A DNA stretch of 64,000 bases from Myxococcales bacterium (lineage in GTDB: Bacteria > Myxococcota_A > Polyangia > Polyangiales > Ga0077539). Positions within the stretch are counted from its first letter, which is position 1, and each line of letters opens with the position of its first letter. Both the position numbers and the translations under genes were made by a program. Positions 47,492-58,300 of this stretch are shown here, piece after piece. The notes beneath the pieces were generated by a model. It did not search any database. It was not told the DNA's origin and saw only the letters and a list, made by a program, of their open reading frames with translations. The stretch lies in contig JAEUKI010000052.1 in the NCBI GenBank assembly GCA_016793325.1, positions 496,001 to 560,000 on the forward strand, in the 5' to 3' direction.

Positions 47492-48274
47492 TCAGCGGCC
47501 GACGCGCACGCGAACGCCGCCGCGGACACGAACGCCGCCGTTGGGGCCCACGACGACCGCGCCCGGCCCCGGAGGATTGACGACGACCGCGCCGTTCGGG
47601 CGCGTGCGAACCACCGCCACGCCAGGGCCCGGCGGGTTGACGACGACAGCCCCAACGGGTCGCCCGGGCTGCGCGACCACGACGCCCGGTCCGGGCGGGT
47701 TGGCCACAACGACGCCCGGCGCAGCGCCCGCACGCCATCCGCCGCGCACCCAGACGTACTGCCCGCCGCGGTTCTCCCAGCGGCCGGGAGCCCACATCGC
47801 GCCCACCATCCGGGGACGCATCCAACGCCCGCGACGCCACACCCAGCGTCCGTCGCGCCAGCGCCAGTTGCCAGCGACCCACACGGCTCCCGGAGGCGCG
47901 GCGCCCTGCACTTCGGCCTGCGCCGCCGGAGGCGCGATCGTGGCCACCATCGGCGGCTCTTTCTCGGGGTCGTCGTCCGCCTCGCGCCATTGCGCTGCGG
48001 TGACGACCACGGGCGTAGCGATCACTGCTGGACGGGGAGCGGCCACGGCGACGACCGCAGGCTGCGCTGCAGGTTGCGCGACGACGACCGCAGGCTGCGC
48101 GGCCGGCTGCGCCACGACGACCTGCGGCGCGACCGGCTGCTGCACCACCACGTTGGGGGTCTGCACCTGGACGCCCACTTGCACCGAACCACCCACGGCG
48201 ACCTGCGCGTTCGCTGCGACCGGAACAGCCGCGACCGACGCGAGAGACATCACTGCGATCAGCTTCTTCTTCAT
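47492..48274 (-). CDS. Secreted WXXGXW-type protein with Pro/Gly/Val repeats
   Basis: A 260-residue secreted protein starting at the ATG at 48272-48274 with GAGGAG 8 bases upstream. The signal peptide ends in Ala-Asn-Ala at residues 21-23. The first mature part is Gln/Pro/Ala/Val-rich and low complexity. Residues about 125-180 carry Trp-rich repeats (Trp-Val-Ala-Gly-Asn-Trp, Trp-Ala-Pro-Gly-Arg-Trp) of the WXXGXW/BcpO-related family. The C-terminal part is built of repeats of Asn-Pro-Pro-Gly-Pro-Gly followed by Val-Val. It is probably exported, with surface or matrix-like properties. It converges with dnaE2. Confidence 0.78.
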   Translation of the reverse strand: MKKKLIAVMSLASVAAVPVAANAQVAVGGSVQVGVQVQTPNVVVQQPVAPQVVVAQPAAQPAVVVAQPAAQPAVVAVAAPRPAVIATPVVVTAAQWREADDDPEKEPPMVATIAPPAAQAEVQGAAPPGAVWVAGNWRWRDGRWVWRRGRWMRPRMVGAMWAPGRWENRGGQYVWVRGGWRAGAAPGVVVANPPGPGVVVAQPGRPVGAVVVNPPGPGVAVVRTRPNGAVVVNPPGPGAVVVGPNGGVRVRGGVRVRVGR

Positions 48275-48536
48275 CGAATGTGCTCCTCGAAACGAGAACC
48301 GATGTCGAACGGTGGCTTCTGACGACGGGTCTTCGCGATCCATTCATCCCAGGGCCAATCGTCCGAGACTGCCCCCAGTATACGGCGACCCATCGCGCTT
48401 CTAACCCTGAATTCCTGCGAGAAAATGTGGAGACAGCGCACCCCACATGGGGACTGTTGTCCCCACGTCGACGCGCGAGAGGCTCCGCGGTCGCGTCGCG
48501 ATCGTTGTATGGTCCGCGACGGCACAAGGGAGACGC

Positions 48537-49337
48537 ATGAGGACGCGCACACACAACGCGACGGAATTTCTTCCCACGATGTTCGCGACGATCTTCGTGA
48601 TCGCGGGCTGCGGCGGCTCGACCACGCAGAGCACGCAGAGCACGGACAACACACAAAACTCGCAGTCGAGCGCGGGCAACGGCGCGTCGTCGGGCTCGCA
48701 AAACACCGCGCAAAATCGCTGCGCGGGCATGGGCGCGAGCAACGGGATCACCATCGAGGGACAGCTCGGGACGCTCCGCCAATCCGAGGTCAGCGCGACG
48801 CTCAACCCCGCGCTCTCGCGGCTGCAGACCTGCTACACGAACAGGCTCGAAGCGCACCCGTATCTCGCGGGCGGCGTGCAGTTCAAGATCCGCGTCGGGA
48901 CCGACGGATCGGTGCGTTGGGTGCTCCCGCTGCAGAGCTCGATCGGCGATCGACAGACCGAGCGCTGCATGGCGGACGTGCTGCAGAGCCTGCGATTTCC
49001 CGAGCCGTGTGGCGGTGAGACCGAGACGACGTGGGGGCCGTCGTTCGAGGGCGGCGAAGACGCGCGGCCCGCGGTCGCGTGGGACGCCGCGCGCGTGCAG
49101 ACGCAAGTGAATCGTCGACGGACGCAGCTGGCGCAGTGCTTGCGCAGCGCGAGCGGGGCCAACGCCGAGGTCACGCTCTACGTGGGGCAGGGCGGACGCG
49201 TGGTGACCGCGGGCGCGTCGGTCTCGACCAACGACGCGTCCTCGGCGATCGATTGCCTCGTCAGCGAAGTGTCGGGCTGGACGGGGCTCCCGGACCCCGG
49301 CTCGTATCCGGCGAAAGCGACCTTTCGACTTCCGTGA
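48537..49337 (+). CDS. Lipoprotein with duplicated AgmX/PglI-type domain
   Basis: A 266-residue lipoprotein starting at the ATG at 48537 with a GGGAG just upstream. The signal peptide ends in Val-Ile-Ala-Gly-Cys, and a Ser/Thr/Gln/Asn-rich linker follows. Two copies of a TonB-like fold are seen: the first (Leu-Gln-Thr-Cys-Tyr then Gly-Gly-Val-Gln-Phe-Lys-Ile) around residues 90-160, the second (Leu-Ala-Gln-Cys-Leu then Glu-Val-Thr-Leu-Tyr-Val) around 185-250. This is the pattern of the AgmX/PglI C-terminal domain found in myxobacterial motility and envelope proteins. It probably acts in the periplasm. Confidence 0.75.
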   Translation: MRTRTHNATEFLPTMFATIFVIAGCGGSTTQSTQSTDNTQNSQSSAGNGASSGSQNTAQNRCAGMGASNGITIEGQLGTLRQSEVSATLNPALSRLQTCYTNRLEAHPYLAGGVQFKIRVGTDGSVRWVLPLQSSIGDRQTERCMADVLQSLRFPEPCGGETETTWGPSFEGGEDARPAVAWDAARVQTQVNRRRTQLAQCLRSASGANAEVTLYVGQGGRVVTAGASVSTNDASSAIDCLVSEVSGWTGLPDPGSYPAKATFRLP

Positions 49338-49389
49338 CGTTGTCGAAGTTGCGCGGAGGTCGCGATAGGCCCTACCAATCGCAGCCACC

Positions 49390-50526
<1,137 letters not shown>

Positions 50527-50551
50527 GCCGTCGCTCGAAGCGAGATCGACC

Positions 50552-51283
50552 ATGGACATCGCCCTGCACGTCAACATCGACCACGTCGCGACGCTCCGGC
50601 AAGCGCGCGGGACGAACTACCCGGACCCCGTCGAAGCCGCGCTCGTCGCCGAGCGCGCGGGCGCCCACGGGATCACCGCGCACCTTCGCGAGGACCGAAG
50701 GCACGTCAACGACCGAGACATCCGCGTGCTGCGCGAGGTCGTGCGAGGGACGTTCAACCTCGAGATGGCCGCGACCGAAGAGATGCTCGCGATCGCGCTC
50801 GCGACCAAGCCCGATCGCGTCACGCTCGTCCCCGAGCGGCGCGAAGAGCGCACGACCGAGGGCGGGCTCGACGTCGTGACGCACGAGGCCCACCTCGCGC
50901 GGATCGTCGGCGCGCTGAGCGAGCGCGGAATTCGTGTGTCGCTATTCATCGCCCCGTCGCCCGCGCAAATCGACGCGAGCCTCGCGGTGGGCGCCGTGCA
51001 GGTCGAGCTCCACACAGGAGAGTACGCGCACGCCCGTCCGCACGAGCGCTCGGCCTTCGCCCAGAGCCTCGCGGACGGCGCGAGGCACGCGGCCCACAAG
51101 GGGCTGCGCGTCGCCGCGGGCCACGGGCTCACGCTCGAAAACGTGGGTCCCATCGCGGCGATCCCCGAGTGCGTCGAGCTCAACATCGGTCACGCGATCG
51201 TGAGCGACGCGGTGATCTCGGGCTTCGATCGCGCCGTGCGCGCGATGCTCGAAGCGATGCGCCGGGCTCGGGGCGCGCGGTGA
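50552..51283 (+). CDS. pdxJ: Pyridoxine 5'-phosphate synthase
   Basis: PdxJ condenses 1-deoxy-D-xylulose 5-phosphate with 3-amino-2-oxopropyl phosphate in the DXP-dependent vitamin B6 route. The 243 residues match the family. Diagnostic TIM-barrel motifs are His-Val-Asn-Ile-Asp-His-Val-Ala at the start, Gly-Ile-Thr-Ala-His-Leu-Arg-Glu-Asp, Asn-Leu-Glu-Met, and a late Gly-His-Gly-Leu and Asn-Ile-Gly-His-Ala. The stop overlaps the start of nnr by 4 bases (GTGA). The acpS gene that often follows pdxJ is absent here. Confidence 0.96.
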   Translation: MDIALHVNIDHVATLRQARGTNYPDPVEAALVAERAGAHGITAHLREDRRHVNDRDIRVLREVVRGTFNLEMAATEEMLAIALATKPDRVTLVPERREERTTEGGLDVVTHEAHLARIVGALSERGIRVSLFIAPSPAQIDASLAVGAVQVELHTGEYAHARPHERSAFAQSLADGARHAAHKGLRVAAGHGLTLENVGPIAAIPECVELNIGHAIVSDAVISGFDRAVRAMLEAMRRARGAR

Positions 51284-52764
51284 CGCTCGAGCTCGAGCCG
51301 CTGCTCGATCGCGCGCAATCGCGGCAGGTCGATCAGACGCTCGCCGCGCGCGGCGTTCACACCGCGCTGCTCATGGAGAACGCCGGTCGCGGCGCGGCCG
51401 AGCACGTCGCGTGCATCGCCCGAGAGCGCGGCGCGCGTTCGATCGACGTCCTCTGCGGTCCCGGAAACAACGGCGGTGACGGCCTCGTCGTCGCGCGCCA
51501 CTTGTTGACCCACGGCTTCGTCGCGCGCGCTCTCTCGCTCGAAGACCCCACGCGATGGCGCGGAGACGCCGCGATCATGCGCGACGCGTTGATCGCGATC
51601 GCTCCCACAGCACTCGTGGCGTTCTCCGAGGACGCGACCCTCGATGGCGAGCTCGTCGTCGATGCGCTCTTCGGCACGGGGCTGTCGCGTCCGCTCGATG
51701 GGCGCGCCGCCGCCGCGGTTGCTGCGATGCACGGCAGGGCCGTCGTCGCGCTCGATTGCCCTTCGGGGCTCGACATCGACACGGGATCGACGCTCGGTCC
51801 CGCGCCGCACGCGCTCGCGACGATCACGTTCGCCACGTCCAAGCCCGGGCTCCACACCGGCGAAGGGCTCGCGCTCGCCGGCGACGTGTTCGTGGCGCAC
51901 CTCGGCGCGGTGGCTCCGATCGAGTCGCCGCGAAGTTGGCTCGTGCGACGTTGCTCGATCGAGCCCCGCTCGCGCTTCGCACACAAAGGAACGGCGGGTC
52001 GCGTCCTCGTCGTCGGCGGCAGCGAGGGGACGATCGGCGCCGGCTGGCTCGCGTGCCTCGGCGCCCACCGCGCAGGCGCAGGGCTCGTCACGTTGGCGAC
52101 GCGCGCGCCGGTCGGCACGCCGCCGTTGATCGAGACGATGACGCTTCGACTCTCGAACGACGAGCGAGACGCGGCGACCGCGGTGAGCGACGCGGTCGCG
52201 CGCGTCGACTGCGTCGTGCTGGGCCCTGGCCTCGGCCGCGATCGATGGGCGAGGGTGCTCGTCGACGCGTTGGTCTCGAGCGGACGGCCGCTCGTGATCG
52301 ACGCCGACGGGCTCGCGCTGTTCGCCGAACGAGGGGGTTCTGCGGGGGCGCCCACCGTCGTGACGCCGCATCCGCTCGAGGCCGCGCGGATGCTCGGCCA
52401 CACGTCCGCGCGTGAGATCAACGCCGATCGCGTCGGCGCTGCTCGCGAGATCGCGCGTCGCTTCGACGCCGTCGCGGTGCTGAAGGGCGCGGGAACCGTG
52501 ATCGCGCACCCCGATGGCCGCGCGTGGGTGCTCTCGTTCGCCGAGCCCGCGCTCGCCGTCGCGGGAAGCGGAGACGTCCTCGCGGGCGTGATCGCAGCGA
52601 GGCTCGCGGAGCGCGCGAGCGGGGGCGACTGGCACGAAGCCGCGATCGAGGGCGCGTACGCGCACGGGGCTGCGGGACGAGCGCTTCGGGACGAGCGCCG
52701 AACCGCGCGCGGCGCGCTCGCGCACGAAATCGCGGACGCGATTCGCTTCGACGAGCGTTGGTGA
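51280..52764 (+). CDS. nnr: Bifunctional NAD(P)H-hydrate epimerase/dehydratase (Nnr)
   Basis: A 494-residue two-domain metabolite-repair enzyme. The N-terminal YjeF epimerase domain has Cys-Gly-Pro-Gly-Asn-Asn-Gly-Gly-Asp-Gly around residue 55-65 and converts R- to S-NAD(P)HX. The C-terminal ADP/ATP-dependent dehydratase domain (about residues 225-490) has Gly-Thr-Ala-Gly-Arg-Val-Leu-Val-Val-Gly-Gly, Gly-Pro-Gly-Leu-Gly, and Ala-Gly-Ser-Gly-Asp-Val-Leu. The start is a GTG at 51280 overlapping the pdxJ stop, so the two are coupled. Confidence 0.94.
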   Translation: MTLELEPLLDRAQSRQVDQTLAARGVHTALLMENAGRGAAEHVACIARERGARSIDVLCGPGNNGGDGLVVARHLLTHGFVARALSLEDPTRWRGDAAIMRDALIAIAPTALVAFSEDATLDGELVVDALFGTGLSRPLDGRAAAAVAAMHGRAVVALDCPSGLDIDTGSTLGPAPHALATITFATSKPGLHTGEGLALAGDVFVAHLGAVAPIESPRSWLVRRCSIEPRSRFAHKGTAGRVLVVGGSEGTIGAGWLACLGAHRAGAGLVTLATRAPVGTPPLIETMTLRLSNDERDAATAVSDAVARVDCVVLGPGLGRDRWARVLVDALVSSGRPLVIDADGLALFAERGGSAGAPTVVTPHPLEAARMLGHTSAREINADRVGAAREIARRFDAVAVLKGAGTVIAHPDGRAWVLSFAEPALAVAGSGDVLAGVIAARLAERASGGDWHEAAIEGAYAHGAAGRALRDERRTARGALAHEIADAIRFDERW

Positions 52765-52880
52765 CGGAATGTCACTGAACGGCGGGCCCGTCGTGGGTTG
52801 GCGGACACGCTGACACGGGGGCTGTGTCTCGAGGGACGCGGACCCCCCGCGATTCCCGGTATTTCTCCAACAAACGTGCG

Positions 52881-52897
52881 TTGGCCCGACCCTTGAA
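52881..52897 (+). promoter_or_regulatory. Imperfect sigma-54-like element before the ECF sigma gene
   Basis: TTGGCCCGACCCTTGAA matches the sigma-54 pattern TTGGCACG-N4-TTGCW except for C for A in the -24 box and A for C in the -12 box. The GG is 10 bases from GA instead of GC, so the most conserved -12 C is missing. It lies about 30 bases before the ATG of the sigma factor gene. Weak evidence. Confidence 0.2.
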
Positions 52898-52926
52898 GAG
52901 TCCTCCTCGTAGCCACGGAGGCCAAG

Positions 52927-53496
52927 ATGACCAACCGCCGCGTTGAATTTTCGCAAACGGTCGAGCCCGCGCTCGACGGACTCTATGCCACTGCGCTTCG
53001 ACTCACGGGTTCTGCGGCGGACGCAGGGGACCTCGTTCAAGACGCGCTCTTGCTGGCGTACCAGGGTTGGGACCGCTTCGAAGCGGGAACCAACGTGCGC
53101 GCGTGGCTCCATCGCATTCAGTTCAACGCCTTCGTCAGCGGCTACCGCCGCAAGAAGCGCGAGCGTCGCGCGCTCGACGTCGACGCGGATCCGTCGAAGG
53201 CCGAGCTCTTCGTGAGCGAGTACGACACGCGCTCGAGCGAAGAGGACGGCGGCGTGGTCGTTCAGGGGCTCGGCCGCACGGTGCAGGGCGCGCTCGATGA
53301 GCTCTCGCCCGAGTTTCGCGCGGTGGTCGTGATGGCCGACATCGCGGAGCTGAGCTACCGCGAGATCGCCGACACCCTCGGGTGTCCGATCGGCACGGTG
53401 ATGTCTCGACTGCACCGCGCGCGGCGCATGCTCGCGAAGAAGCTCGCGCCGAAGCTCGGCCGCGAGGTCCCGGCGGAGCTGCAAGAAGCCGCGTAG
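52927..53496 (+). CDS. ECF-type RNA polymerase sigma factor
   Basis: A 189-residue extracytoplasmic-function sigma factor. Region 2 is clear at residues about 14-80 (Ala-Thr-Ala-Leu-Arg-Leu-Thr, Asp-Leu-Val-Gln-Asp-Ala-Leu-Leu, Ala-Trp-Leu-His-Arg-Ile). An acidic linker follows. Region 4 is at residues about 120-175 (Leu-Ser-Pro-Glu-Phe-Arg-Ala-Val-Val, then Tyr-Arg-Glu-Ile-Ala and Gly-Thr-Val-Met-Ser-Arg-Leu-His-Arg-Ala). A GGAGG lies 6 bases before the ATG. No anti-sigma gene adjoins; downstream lies ddl on the other strand. It may be autonomous or use a partner elsewhere. Which stress it answers is unknown. Confidence 0.93.
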   Translation: MTNRRVEFSQTVEPALDGLYATALRLTGSAADAGDLVQDALLLAYQGWDRFEAGTNVRAWLHRIQFNAFVSGYRRKKRERRALDVDADPSKAELFVSEYDTRSSEEDGGVVVQGLGRTVQGALDELSPEFRAVVVMADIAELSYREIADTLGCPIGTVMSRLHRARRMLAKKLAPKLGREVPAELQEAA

Positions 53497-53530
53497 CGAC
53501 AGACGGACCGGGGCAACGGGGACGCGAGGC

Positions 53531-53581
53531 GAGCGCGCAGGGGAGGGCGCGCTCGACCGCACACACGAAATCGAGTTCGTG
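53531..53581. terminator. Hairpins between the convergent sigma factor and ddl genes
   Basis: GAGCGCGC (53531-53538) and GCGCGCTC (53547-53554) form a perfect 8 bp stem. CACGAA (53564-53569) and TTCGTG (53576-53581) form a second stem. Neither is followed by a T tract. Their position between two converging 3' ends suggests a bidirectional stop. Confidence 0.45.
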
Positions 53582-53623
53582 CGCTCGGCGCAACAGGGCG
53601 CGGCGCTCAGCGCGCCGAGAGGC

Positions 53624-54583
53624 TCACGCTTCGGCGACCGCGGAGCGAGCGGCGTTGCTCTTTGCGACGCCGTAGGTCAGTCGCGCGGTCGAGAGGATCT
53701 CTTCGCAGAGCGACGCGAAGTCGATCCCAGCGCCGGCAGCGATCTTCGGGAGCAGCGACGTCGGCGTGAGGCCGGGCGTCGTGTTCACCTCGAGCACGTA
53801 CTCGTTCTCGCCCTCGGTCACGATCATGTCGACGCGGACAGCGCCCGTGCACCCGAGGCTCTGCGCGGCGCGCTCGGCGAGGCGAAGCACGCCCTGGTAG
53901 CGCGTCGGCGCGAGGCGGGCCGGGTAGAAATACTCGGTCATTCCCTTGGTGTACTTCGCTTGGAAGTCGAACATCGGTCGCTTGGGAACGACCTCGATCG
54001 CGCCGAGCACACGACCGTTGAGGATCCCGACGTGCACCTCGCGACCCTTGATGTAGCGCTCGACGAGAACGCCATCGTCGTGCTTGCGAGCAGCGTCGAC
54101 GGCGACGCGAAGCTCTTCGAAGCTGTTCGCGCGCGAGATGCCGATGGACGATCCCTCGCGGCGCGGCTTCACGACCACAGGAAACCCGAAGCTCCCGTGC
54201 TGCGTCTCGAGCTCGGCGTTGGTGAGCGAGCCCTCGATCGCGTAGTAGGGCGCGGTCGGAACGTTGTGCAGCCGGAAGAGCTCCTTCGCCTTGAGCTTGT
54301 CCATTGCGAGCGCGCTCGAGAGAACGCCCGAGCCCGTGTACGGGATGCCCATGCACTCGAGCAGCCCCTGGACGCAGCCGTCCTCGCCGTAGCGCCCGTG
54401 CAGCGCGAGAAACGCGACGTCGATGGGCGCCGCGCGCAGCGCGCGATCGAGGTCTCGATCGACGTACACCGGGACGACGTCGTGGCCGCGCCCGCGCAGC
54501 GCTTCGACCACCGCCTCTCCAGTGCGAAGAGAGATGTCACGCTCCGACGAGAGTCCGCCCAGTAGTACGCCGATACGCTTCAT
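53624..54583 (-). CDS. ddl: D-alanine--D-alanine ligase
   Basis: The 319-residue ATP-grasp enzyme that makes D-Ala-D-Ala for peptidoglycan. The ATG at 54581-54583 with GGAGGAA 7 bases upstream is used; an in-frame ATG 21 bases earlier is rejected. The N-terminus has Gly-Gly-Leu-Ser-Ser-Glu14-Arg with the catalytic Glu. A Gly-Arg-Tyr-Gly-Glu-Asp-Gly block and Tyr-Thr-Gly-Ser-Gly follow. Later come a Val-Val-Lys-Pro motif and the metal-binding Glu-Val-Asn-Thr-Thr-Pro-Gly at the end. It is a standalone gene here, not inside a mur cluster, and converges with the sigma factor gene. Confidence 0.95.
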   Translation of the reverse strand: MKRIGVLLGGLSSERDISLRTGEAVVEALRGRGHDVVPVYVDRDLDRALRAAPIDVAFLALHGRYGEDGCVQGLLECMGIPYTGSGVLSSALAMDKLKAKELFRLHNVPTAPYYAIEGSLTNAELETQHGSFGFPVVVKPRREGSSIGISRANSFEELRVAVDAARKHDDGVLVERYIKGREVHVGILNGRVLGAIEVVPKRPMFDFQAKYTKGMTEYFYPARLAPTRYQGVLRLAERAAQSLGCTGAVRVDMIVTEGENEYVLEVNTTPGLTPTSLLPKIAAGAGIDFASLCEEILSTARLTYGVAKSNAARSAVAEA

Positions 54584-55378
54584 GGCTTCGTTCCTCCGAA
54601 TCACTCGATCGCGCGCTCGCTGTGGGCCGAGCGCCGGTTCGACTCACCGACCATCCGCACGCGCTGTGCCGAGCAGCGCGATCCCTTCTTCGATCCGCCG
54701 TGGATTCGTCGCCGAACCGCGGTTGATCCGCACATTTCTCTCCGAACGCCCCGCGCACACGGCCGTCGCGCTCGACGACGAACGCGTGTGCAGGGTCCCC
54801 GATGCCGCGCTCTGCGTGTCCGTGGGGACACCGACGCTGACAGCTCCCACACGAACGTTCAGTCCGCACGAGGGCATCGATCTCGGGATGACGAAACTCA
54901 AGGAACGCCGCCGGGTACCAGCCCCGCCCGCAACCGGTCAACAAAACAGCACAACTTGCAGACAGATCGCGCGCTCGTGCTCGGGCAAAGTCAGCGTTAG
55001 TACGAGAGCTTTTCGCTTGTGAGCGCAGCGTTCGGTGCGTTAGCGTCGCCGTGCTTTCGTCAACCACGAACGGTTCGTCACGCGGTGTTCCGCCGTCCGC
55101 CGCGCGCCCCCGGTTTCGTCGACTCGCTTCCTCGAAGCTCAGCCCGTCTTTCGGTCTGGGACGCCCATCGGGGTCGCTGAGTTCGACACCCAGGAGCGCC
55201 TGAGGTCCGAGCCCCCCTTCGGGATGATCGTCGATCGATCATTCCACGGGGAGCTTCGGTCCGAGCCCGGTCGCAGATCGCCCCAGGGCGCACCGCTCGC
55301 GGTCGAAGAGGCAATCGAACTTCCACTCCCCGTGTGGTCGAAGCGACGACCCTCGGAGGCTGAAGGGGACATTGATCG
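54584..55378. other. Stretch without a confident gene
   Basis: This 795-base gap lies between the divergent starts of ddl and the giant TPR gene. Short open frames exist on both strands (for example minus-strand 54644-54901 and plus-strand frames near 54700-55000), but none has a good ribosome-binding site or a recognisable fold. A 13-base dyad, ACGAAC-G-GTTCGT, lies at 55066-55078 and could be an operator. Base composition drops in GC toward 54900-55060. A decayed gene is possible. Confidence 0.5.
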
Positions 55379-58300
55379 ATGAGCACAGAGTCGGTGCGCA
55401 AGCTGCTGGGGGTTCTGCTCGACGATCCGGAGAACGAGGGTGCCTGGTCGCAGCTCGAAGAGAGCGCGATCGGCGGCGATCTCGCCAACCTCGGTGACGA
55501 CGGACGTTCGGCGCTCGAGGTCGCGCGACGCGCGTTGCTCGACCGAGGCGAGGCCGAGGCGACCGCGAGGCTGCTCGACGTCGAGTCGATGGTCGCGCCA
55601 AACGAAGCGACCAAGGTCGAGCTGGTTCGAACGAGGGCCAAGCTCCTCGAAGAAGAGCTGCTCGACGATCGCGCCGCGCAGTCGGCGCTCGAGACGGTCA
55701 AGTCCGACCCCGAAGCCGCCGAGAGCGCGACGCGAATCGGGCTGAAAAAAGACAAGTGGAAGGAGCTCGTCTCGGCGTTCAAGAAGCTCGCCGAAGAGAC
55801 CGGTGACGTCTCGCAGATCGCCGCGCACCTCGCGAGCGCCGCGGGCGTGATCCTCCAGTACAAGGGCAAGGGTCGCGACAAAGACGCCGACACGCTCTTC
55901 AACGAGGCGCTCAGCGTCGACCCCGGCAACGTCCGCGCAATCCAGCTCTACGAGCGCGTTCTGCGGCGCCGCGGCGACCGTTGGGACGACCTCGCGCGGC
56001 ACCTCGAGCGCAGCGCCGAGTCGGTCGCCGACCGCGGGACCAAGTGCAACCTGCTCCTCCGCGCAGCGCGCGTTCACGCGGGCAAGCGCCGCGATTTCGC
56101 TGGTGCAGAGCGCTGCTACCGCGCCGTGCTCAAGGTCGACGGAGCCAATCGCGACGCCAATCGCTTCCTCGTTCACTTGCTGTCCGAGCAGGATCGTCAG
56201 GACGACCTCGTCAAACTGTACGAGGGTCAGCTGCAGCTGCCCGGCAACGAGCGAGACGTGGGGCTCATCGTTCAGGTCGGAATGACGCACTGGAAGGTGC
56301 GCAACGATCCGCGCGCGGCGCTGCCGTTCTTCCGAATGCTGAGCTCGGTCAATCCCGGGCACCCGCTCGCGAAGACGTTCTTCGACGAAAACCCAGCGAG
56401 CGAGCTCATCAGCGACGACTCGGACGTCGTCGTCGAAGAGGGCGGCGAAGAGATGGTCGTTGAAGTGGACGATCCGTCGCCCGCGTCGATCGCGCCGCCG
56501 AAGCCCGCGCCGACCATCGAAGTCGTCGAGATCCCCGCGGCGCCTGTCGCGCCCGTCGCGGCGGTCGAGCCGGCTCCGCCAGCGCCCGAGCCGCCTGCGC
56601 CCGTCGCGCCTCCCGTCGCAGCAGCCGAGCCGCCGAAGCCCGCGAAGCCCGCGTCGATCGCGCCGCCGAAGCCCGCAGATCCGCCGAAGCCTGCGGCGCC
56701 GAAGGCCGGAGCCCCGCCCGCGCAGAAGCTCATGATGGCGATCGACATCGCGCGTCAGTTCGAGAACGCGGGCCAAGTCGACAAGGCCGTCGACGCGTGG
56801 AAGGGCGTGCTGCGCCTCGACGCCAACGACGCGACCGCGCGCGAGTCGCTCCACCGCCTCTACACGCAAGCCGCTCGATGGAACAACCTCATCGAGCTCC
56901 TTCGCCAAGAGCTCGAGTCGCTCGGCGGAGCCAAGGCGGTCGGCGACGAGAGCACGCTCGGTCGTCGCCTCGAAATCCTGCGCGAAATGGCGGACGTCTA
57001 CCAAGACAAGATGGGCCTCGAGCCCATGGTCGTGCAGACGTACCAAGCCATCCTCACGCTCTCTCCGGGAGACCTCCCGACGCTGCAAGCGCTCGGGCGC
57101 TCGTACGAAAAGCTCGGCCGACACACGGACCTCATCAAGGTCCTCGAGCAGCAGGTCGAGCACACGACGGACGCGGGCGAGAAGATCGCGTTGCTCCGTC
57201 GAATCGCTGCGATTTGGGTCGACCGGTTCAACAACGTCAACAACGCGACCAAGCCCCTCGAGCAGATCCTCAGCATCGACCCGGCCAACGCCGAGGCGAT
57301 CGCGGAGCTCAAGGACCTCTACACCAAGCGCCGCGCGTGGCGACCGCTGTTCGACGTCCTTCGCAAAGAAGCCGCGACGCTCTCGGGCAACGCTCAGCGC
57401 GACGCGCTCGTCGAAGCCGCGAAGCTCGCCGCTGAGAAGCTCAACTCGCCTCCGGACGCCATCGCGGTGTGGCGCGAGGCGCTCGCGATCGATCCGCAGA
57501 CGCCGGGCGCGCTCGACGCGCTCGAGAAGCTCACCGAGCGCGAGAAGGACTGGACCGGACTCGCCGAGGTGCTCGAGCGTCGCGTCGGCGAATCGACCGA
57601 CGACGACACGCGCGCCAACGTGCTGATGAAGCTCGGCGCGGTGTACGGCGAGCGGCTCGAAGACAACGCCAAGAGCATCGCGACGTGGCGTCGCGTGCTC
57701 GAAGTGAAGCCGGGTCAACCCAAGGCGTTGCGCGTTCTTCGCGAGGCGTACACCGCCGCGGCGGACTGGGACGCGCTCGAGGCGATGTACGCCGAGTCCG
57801 GTGACTTCGAGGGCCTCGTCGAGGTCCTCGGAACCGCCGCGGACCGCGCTGAAGACCCCGCGACGAAGGTCGCGCTGTCCTTCCGCGGCGCAGGGATCTA
57901 CGAAGAGAAGCTCGGACAAGCGGCGAGGGCATTTCGCTCGTACGAGCGCGTGCTCTCGGTCGAACCGAAGAACGCGAAGGCCGCTGCGGCGCTCGTTCCG
58001 ATCTACCTCGGCGACGAGAAGTGGGCGCGCCTCGCGCAGATGTACGAAGTGCTGCTCGACACCACGGCGGCCGACGATCACACGACGTCGCTCGAGCTCA
58101 TCGAGAAGCTCCGCGAGCTCTCTGCGACGCGACTGCACGATCGCGCGGGAGCGTTTCGTTGGGCGCTCCGCGCGTTCAAGATTCGGCCCGAGGACAGCGA
58201 CCTCGAAGCGTCGCTCGAGCGCTCGGCGTCCGACGCGGGCGCGTGGCGCGAGTTCGTCACGGCGCTCGACGAGCGCGCCGCGGCGGTGAGCGACGCCGCA

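Noticed and set aside
54537..55067. Minus-strand frame upstream of ddl as a gene
   Set aside because: It overlaps the ddl start, has an odd Cys/Arg-rich composition and no ribosome-binding site.
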